Part shown: in pieces, positions 60,504 to 64,000 of the stretch
How the letters are laid out: the number at the start of each line of letters is the position of its first letter
Position numbering within the stretch: position 1 is the first letter of the stretch
Origin: CAWKGV01 sp963849305
GTDB lineage: Bacteria > Pseudomonadota > Alphaproteobacteria > Acetobacterales > Acetobacteraceae
Length of the DNA: 64,000 bases
Assembly: GCA_963849305.1 (NCBI GenBank)
Contig: CAWKGV010000008.1
Location: 62,001-126,000, forward strand
Reading direction: 5' to 3'
Translations under genes and position numbers: made by a program
Notes under the pieces: generated by a model
Database searches by the model: none
Seen by the model: the letters and a program-made list of their open reading frames with translations, nothing else
What the model was told of the DNA's origin: nothing

Positions 60504-61896
60504 ATGAGCACGACCCTGGCCTGGACTCCCGATGCATGGCGCGCCCACCCGATCCGCCAGGCGCCAGCCTATCCCGACCCGGCACAGGTCGAGGCCCTGG
60601 AGCGCAAGCTCCGCCGGTATCCGCCGCTGGTGTTCGCGGGCGAGGCGCGGCGGCTCAAGGCATCGCTCGCCAATGCCGCCGAGGGCCACGCCTTCGTGCT
60701 GCTCGGCGGCGATTGCGCCGAGAGCTTCGCCGACTTCACCGCCAACATCCTGCGGGATACGTTCCGTGTGCTGCTGCAAATGGCGGTCGTGCTCACCTTC
60801 GGCGCCAGTCTGCCGGTGGTGAAGATGGGCCGCATGGCCGGCCAATTCGCCAAGCCGCGCTCCTCCGATACGGAGAAACAGGGCGGCGTCAGCCTGCCCA
60901 GCTATCGCGGGGACATCATCAACGGCCCCGAGTTCACCGCCGAGGCCCGTGTGCCCGATCCCGGGCGGATGGAGCTGGCCTATTTCCAGGCCGCCAGCAA
61001 GCTTAACCTGCTCCGCGCCTTCGCCTCCGGCGGCTACGCGGACCTGCACGAGGTCCATCGCTGGAATCTTGGCTTCGTGGAACGCTCGCCCCTGGCCGAA
61101 CGCTACCGTGGCCTCTCTCAGCGGATCGACGAGACGCTGTCCTTCATGGCCGCCTGCGGCATGAGCAGCGAAACCACTCGCGACATGCGCGAGACCGACT
61201 TCTATGTCGCGCACGAGGCGCTGTTGCTGCCCTACGAGCAGGCGCTCACCCGGATCGAATTCGACCACCGGCGACTGGTACGGCTGCTCGGCCCACTTCC
61301 TCTGGATCGGCAATCGCACCCGCCAGCCGGACGGCGCACATGTCGAATTCCTACGCGGCGTGAAGAACCCGATCGGCGTCAAGGCCGGCCCGACCCTGGA
61401 GCCGGACGAGCTGCTACGGCTCCTGGACCTGCTGGACCCAGCCAACGAGGCCGGGCGCGTCACCCTGATCAGCCGCATGGGCGCCGAACAGATCGGGGCG
61501 CGGCTGCCGAAGCTGATCCGCGCCGTGGAACGGGCGGGGCGCAAAGTGGTTTGGCTATGCGATCCGATGCACGGCAACACCGTCGAGACCGCGGCCGGCC
61601 TCAAAACGCGGAGCTTCGATGCCATCCTTTCGGAAGTGCGCGGCTTCTTCGATATCCATGCGGCCGAAGGCAGTTGGGCCGGCGGCGTCCATGTGGAAAT
61701 GACCGGCCAGGACGTGACCGAATGCGTCGGCGGCGCCCACCGGCTGACCGAGGCCGATCTCGCGGAGCGTTACGAGACGTTCTGCGACCCGCGGCTGAAT
61801 GCCGAGCAGTCGCTGGAACTCGCCTTCCTGGTTGCCGAGGAGCTGAAGGAGCGTCGCCAGCCCGGCGTGCGGGTGCCGGCCATAGCCGCGCAATAA
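60504..61896 (+). CDS. Class II 3-deoxy-D-arabino-heptulosonate 7-phosphate synthase, one-base frameshift
   Basis: Reads WTPDAWRAHPIRQAPAYPDP, LVFAGEARRLKASLANAAEG, LLGGDCAESFADFTANILRD and KMGRMAGQFAKPRSS in one frame to about 61257, then STTGDWYGCSAHFLWIGNRT, GAHVEFLRGVKNPIG and CDPMHGNT one base later to 61896. Deleting one A of GAATTC (61258 or 61259) gives TRIDSTTGDWYGCSAH, exactly the class II pattern, and 463 residues. It catalyses the first shikimate step (PEP plus erythrose 4-phosphate). It is unlikely to be a true pseudogene unless another DAHP synthase exists. An alternative ATG is at 60483. Confidence 0.9.
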
Positions 61897-61918
61897 GGGC
61901 CAGGGTATCAGTCCGGCG

Positions 61919-63082
61919 ATGAGCGCCGATGGCCTCGCGCATCCGGGAGACCTCGCAGCCGACATCGCCGCGCGGACCGATACCTATTTCAACCTCACCC
62001 GGCAGGTGGTCGCGTCCTTCGGCGACAAGCGCGTGACCTACGCCGTGTTCCTGCGTCGCCCGGTTATCTCGGCGCCGCGGCTGATGATGGACTGGCTGGA
62101 CAGCGTCGCCGCCGCACGGGGAGTGAGCTTCGACAGCGACGTGCTCTATCCGGAAGGGAGCTGGGTCGGCGCCGGCGAGCCGCTCGCCTACGTAACCGGC
62201 AGCTTGGCGCAGCTCTCGGACCTGGAGACCATTTTCTTGCAGAAAGTCGGCCCGGCCTGCGTCGCGGCGCACAACGCCTATCAGATGTGCCTCGCCTTGC
62301 CCAAGGCGGTCTTCCTCGCCATGGAAGCGCGGCACTGCGCGGGCGCGGAAATGCAGGAGATGATGGCCTACGCCGCCTCGGTCGGGAGCCGGGCCGCGCA
62401 ACGCGAAGGCGCCAAGGGCTTCATCGGCAATGCCAATGACGGCACGGCACACTGGTTCGGCGCCTCTCGCGGTTTCGGGACCATGCCCCATTCGTTGATC
62501 GGCTACGCGGGCTCAACTGTGCGCGCAGCCGAGATGTTCCACGACACGTTCCCCGAAGAGCCGCTGACGGTGCTGGTGGACTATTTCGGCCGCGAGATTT
62601 CAGACGCCCTGGCCTGTTGCGCGCGGTTCGCCGATCTCGCCGCGGCCGGCCGGCTCTCGGTTCGGCTGGACACGCATGGCGGGCGCTTTCTCGAAGGGCT
62701 GGATCCGGCGAGCAGCTACGCGGTGCTTGAGCGCCATGCCCCCGGCGCGATCCGTCGCTATCGCAGCGAAACGGAATTGCGTTATCTGGTCGGCACGGGC
62801 GTCTCCGCCGCCGCGATCTGGCGGGCACGCGAGGCATTCGACGAGGCAGGGTACCCGAACGTGCGAATCGTCGCCTCCTCGGGCTTCGGGGTCGAGAAGT
62901 GCCTGGTGATGGCGGATGCCAAGGCGCCGATCGACGTGGTCGGGACCGGCAGCTTCATCCCGGAGAAGTGGACCGAGACCTACGCCACGGCCGACATCGT
63001 GGAGTACGACGGCGTGCCGATGGTCAAGGTGGGCCGCGAGTTCCTGTTGCGCCGTAGCGGTGCGCGCAAGCCTCAGGCCTGA
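61919..63082 (+). CDS. pncB: Nicotinate phosphoribosyltransferase
   Basis: 387 residues. It has the NAPRTase fold in its compact form: AARTDTYFNLTRQVVASFGD near the N-terminus, EARHCAGAEMQEMMAYAASV, FIGNANDGTAHWFGASRGFG, VLVDYFGREISDALACC and RLDTHGGRFLEGLDPASSYA, with VASSGFGVEKC and VGTGSFIPEKW in the phosphate-binding end. It salvages nicotinate to NaMN in NAD synthesis. The type resembles archaeal and alphaproteobacterial enzymes more than the 400-residue enteric PncB. Confidence 0.9.
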   Translation: MSADGLAHPGDLAADIAARTDTYFNLTRQVVASFGDKRVTYAVFLRRPVISAPRLMMDWLDSVAAARGVSFDSDVLYPEGSWVGAGEPLAYVTGSLAQLSDLETIFLQKVGPACVAAHNAYQMCLALPKAVFLAMEARHCAGAEMQEMMAYAASVGSRAAQREGAKGFIGNANDGTAHWFGASRGFGTMPHSLIGYAGSTVRAAEMFHDTFPEEPLTVLVDYFGREISDALACCARFADLAAAGRLSVRLDTHGGRFLEGLDPASSYAVLERHAPGAIRRYRSETELRYLVGTGVSAAAIWRAREAFDEAGYPNVRIVASSGFGVEKCLVMADAKAPIDVVGTGSFIPEKWTETYATADIVEYDGVPMVKVGREFLLRRSGARKPQA

Positions 63083-63090
63083 GCCGCTTC

Positions 63091-63720
63091 ATGGTGGAAC
63101 CGGGCCATGCCGGCATTCTGGCCGGCACGATCATCTCCATTCTGTCCGCCAGCGGCTATCTGGGCGTCTTGGGGCTGATGGCGGTCGAGTCCGCCTGCAT
63201 TCCGATCCCCTCGGAGATCATCCTGCCGTTCGCGGGATACCTCGTCTCGACCGGGCGGCTTGAGTTGTACTTGGTGGCGACGCTCGGCGCGCTGGGGTGC
63301 AATCTCGGCTCGACGATCGCCTACGCCGTAGGATTTTATGGTGGCAGGCCAGCGGTGCGGCGCTGGGGCAAGTATGTCCTTCTGACCCAGGACGACCTCG
63401 ATCACGCCGACCGCTTCTTTCACCGCTTCGGCGGACCGGCGGTGTTCATCGGGCGGCTGCTGCCGGTGATCCGCACGTTCATTGCCCTGCCGGCGGGCAT
63501 CGCCCGGATGCCAATGGGCCGCTTTCAGCTTTACACCTTCCTCGGCTCCTGGCCGTGGTGCTTCTTTCTTGCCTATATCGGGATGTTGCTCGGGGATGCC
63601 TGGGGATCGAGTTCGCGGCTCAACGCGGCGTTCCATTATTTCGACTACGTGATCGGGGTATGCGCCGTTCTGTTCATAGCCCGGTTCGTGTGGACGCGGT
63701 GGCGGCACGCGCGTCCCTGA
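63091..63720 (+). CDS. DedA-family membrane protein
   Basis: 209 residues with four to five membrane segments. The DedA signature appears in GLMAVESACIPIPSEIILPF with AGYLVSTGRL, and in FIGRLLPVIRTFIALPAGIA with RMPMGRFQLYTFLGSWPWC. DedA proteins are undecaprenyl-phosphate or phospholipid flippases/translocases needed for envelope integrity. The start lies 8 bp beyond the pncB stop, so the two may be co-transcribed. Confidence 0.9.
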   Translation: MVEPGHAGILAGTIISILSASGYLGVLGLMAVESACIPIPSEIILPFAGYLVSTGRLELYLVATLGALGCNLGSTIAYAVGFYGGRPAVRRWGKYVLLTQDDLDHADRFFHRFGGPAVFIGRLLPVIRTFIALPAGIARMPMGRFQLYTFLGSWPWCFFLAYIGMLLGDAWGSSSRLNAAFHYFDYVIGVCAVLFIARFVWTRWRHARP

Positions 63721-63756
63721 AACGGCTTGCTCCGTGACTGCGAGTTTCCCACCGCC

Positions 63757-63833
63757 ATGCTCGCGCTTGTCGCGAGCATCTACGACTGTCTCGCCGGCAC
63801 GCAAACGTATATGGCCGCGAGAAGCACGGCCAT
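63757..63833. repeat. REP-like palindromic element, copy 2
   Basis: Hairpin ATGCTCGCG/CGCGAGCAT (63757-63765, 63771-63779) has loop CTTGT and is followed by CTACGAC. A second hairpin, ATGGCCG/CGGCCAT (63811-63817, 63827-63833), comes 31 bp later. The stems and the CTTGT loop are those of the element at 20825-20906, but the two hairpins are in swapped order. It lies between convergent genes. Confidence 0.6.
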
Positions 63834-63912
63834 GAACGCTGGAAGTAGCGTCAAAGCATAAAGTTAAGAACGAGTCCGAGTATCGCGAACCAGCACTCGG
63901 ACTGAAGATGCT

Positions 63913-64000
<88 letters not shown>

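Noticed and set aside
61250..61270. Programmed frameshifting in the DAHP synthase
   Set aside because: No slippery heptamer or downstream structure is evident, and the site is GAATTC; four other genes show the same +1 pattern, so an error is simpler.
59181..61922. 913-codon open frame across gor and the DAHP synthase
   Set aside because: Its first part is out of frame with gor and is Arg-rich noise; only its last part is real, the first segment of the frameshifted DAHP synthase.

Overview
This window comes from a high-GC alphaproteobacterium, most likely of the Rhodospirillales/Acetobacteraceae type. The assignment is an inference from gene content and order: COQ9, a class II DAHP synthase, gpmI overlapping envC, a complete SUF operon, a psp operon with divergent pspF, glutaryl-CoA dehydrogenase and a PEP-CTERM protein. 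There are no rRNA genes, no CRISPR array and no intact prophage. Most of the DNA is chromosomal housekeeping sequence, with a few eroded accessory patches.

Layout. 1-5.7 kb: tRNA-Gly(GCC), then a tight run of cnoX/ybbN-type thioredoxin-TPR, Lon-substrate-binding-domain, Trm112-like, DUF971 and rlmH genes, then a hybrid sensor kinase. 5.8-8.7 kb: gpmI and envC. 8.7-9.7 kb: three GTGTACACC palindromes and a deleted IS4-family element that still has both terminal inverted repeats. 9.7-14.5 kb: a large FAD/Fe-S dehydrogenase, a PEP-CTERM protein and a beta-repeat protein. 14.8-24 kb: typA, a three-gene sugar ABC transporter, a candidate selenocysteine-containing peroxiredoxin-like gene, an orphan sugar-binding protein and an amidohydrolase. 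24-28.5 kb: gatCAB, ruvX and manganese catalase. 28.6-34.5 kb: GH15 glycosidase, small exported protein, alpha/beta hydrolase, DEAD-box helicase and gcdH. 34.5-41.8 kb: a PIN toxin-antitoxin pair, then the SUF operon (rrf2-sufB-C-D-S-U-T-A) read on the minus strand. 41.8-45 kb: yccF, pspC, pspB and pspA on the minus strand with a sigma-54 promoter, and divergent pspF. 45-45.5 kb: remnants of a P-loop kinase and an HTH antitoxin. 45.7-52.2 kb: an MBL-fold hydrolase, then a gldA-gldF-gldG-DUF4340-HupE operon. 52.8-64 kb: CDF transporter, rpsU, def, coq9, phzF, a brnT/brnA relic, gabD, a broken DUF1203 gene, gor, aroF, pncB, a DedA gene and the tail of an SDR gene.

The most interesting signal is at 20929-21573. 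A peroxiredoxin-like gene is interrupted by one in-frame TGA exactly where the first cysteine of the CPYC active site should be. Twelve bases after the TGA lies a 7-bp stem with a UGUAU loop, which fits the bacterial SECIS pattern, and the codons there are atypical for this genome. This looks like a selenoprotein.

At least five otherwise intact genes carry a single extra base: the PEP-CTERM protein, the sugar-binding protein, the alpha/beta hydrolase, gldG and the DAHP synthase. A uniform +1 pattern, including in a biosynthetic gene expected to be needed, suggests residual sequencing or assembly errors, so these are annotated as frameshifted CDSs rather than dead genes. Genes with larger deletions or several shifts (the IS4 transposase, brnT, the kinase/HTH remnants and DUF1203) are called pseudogenes.
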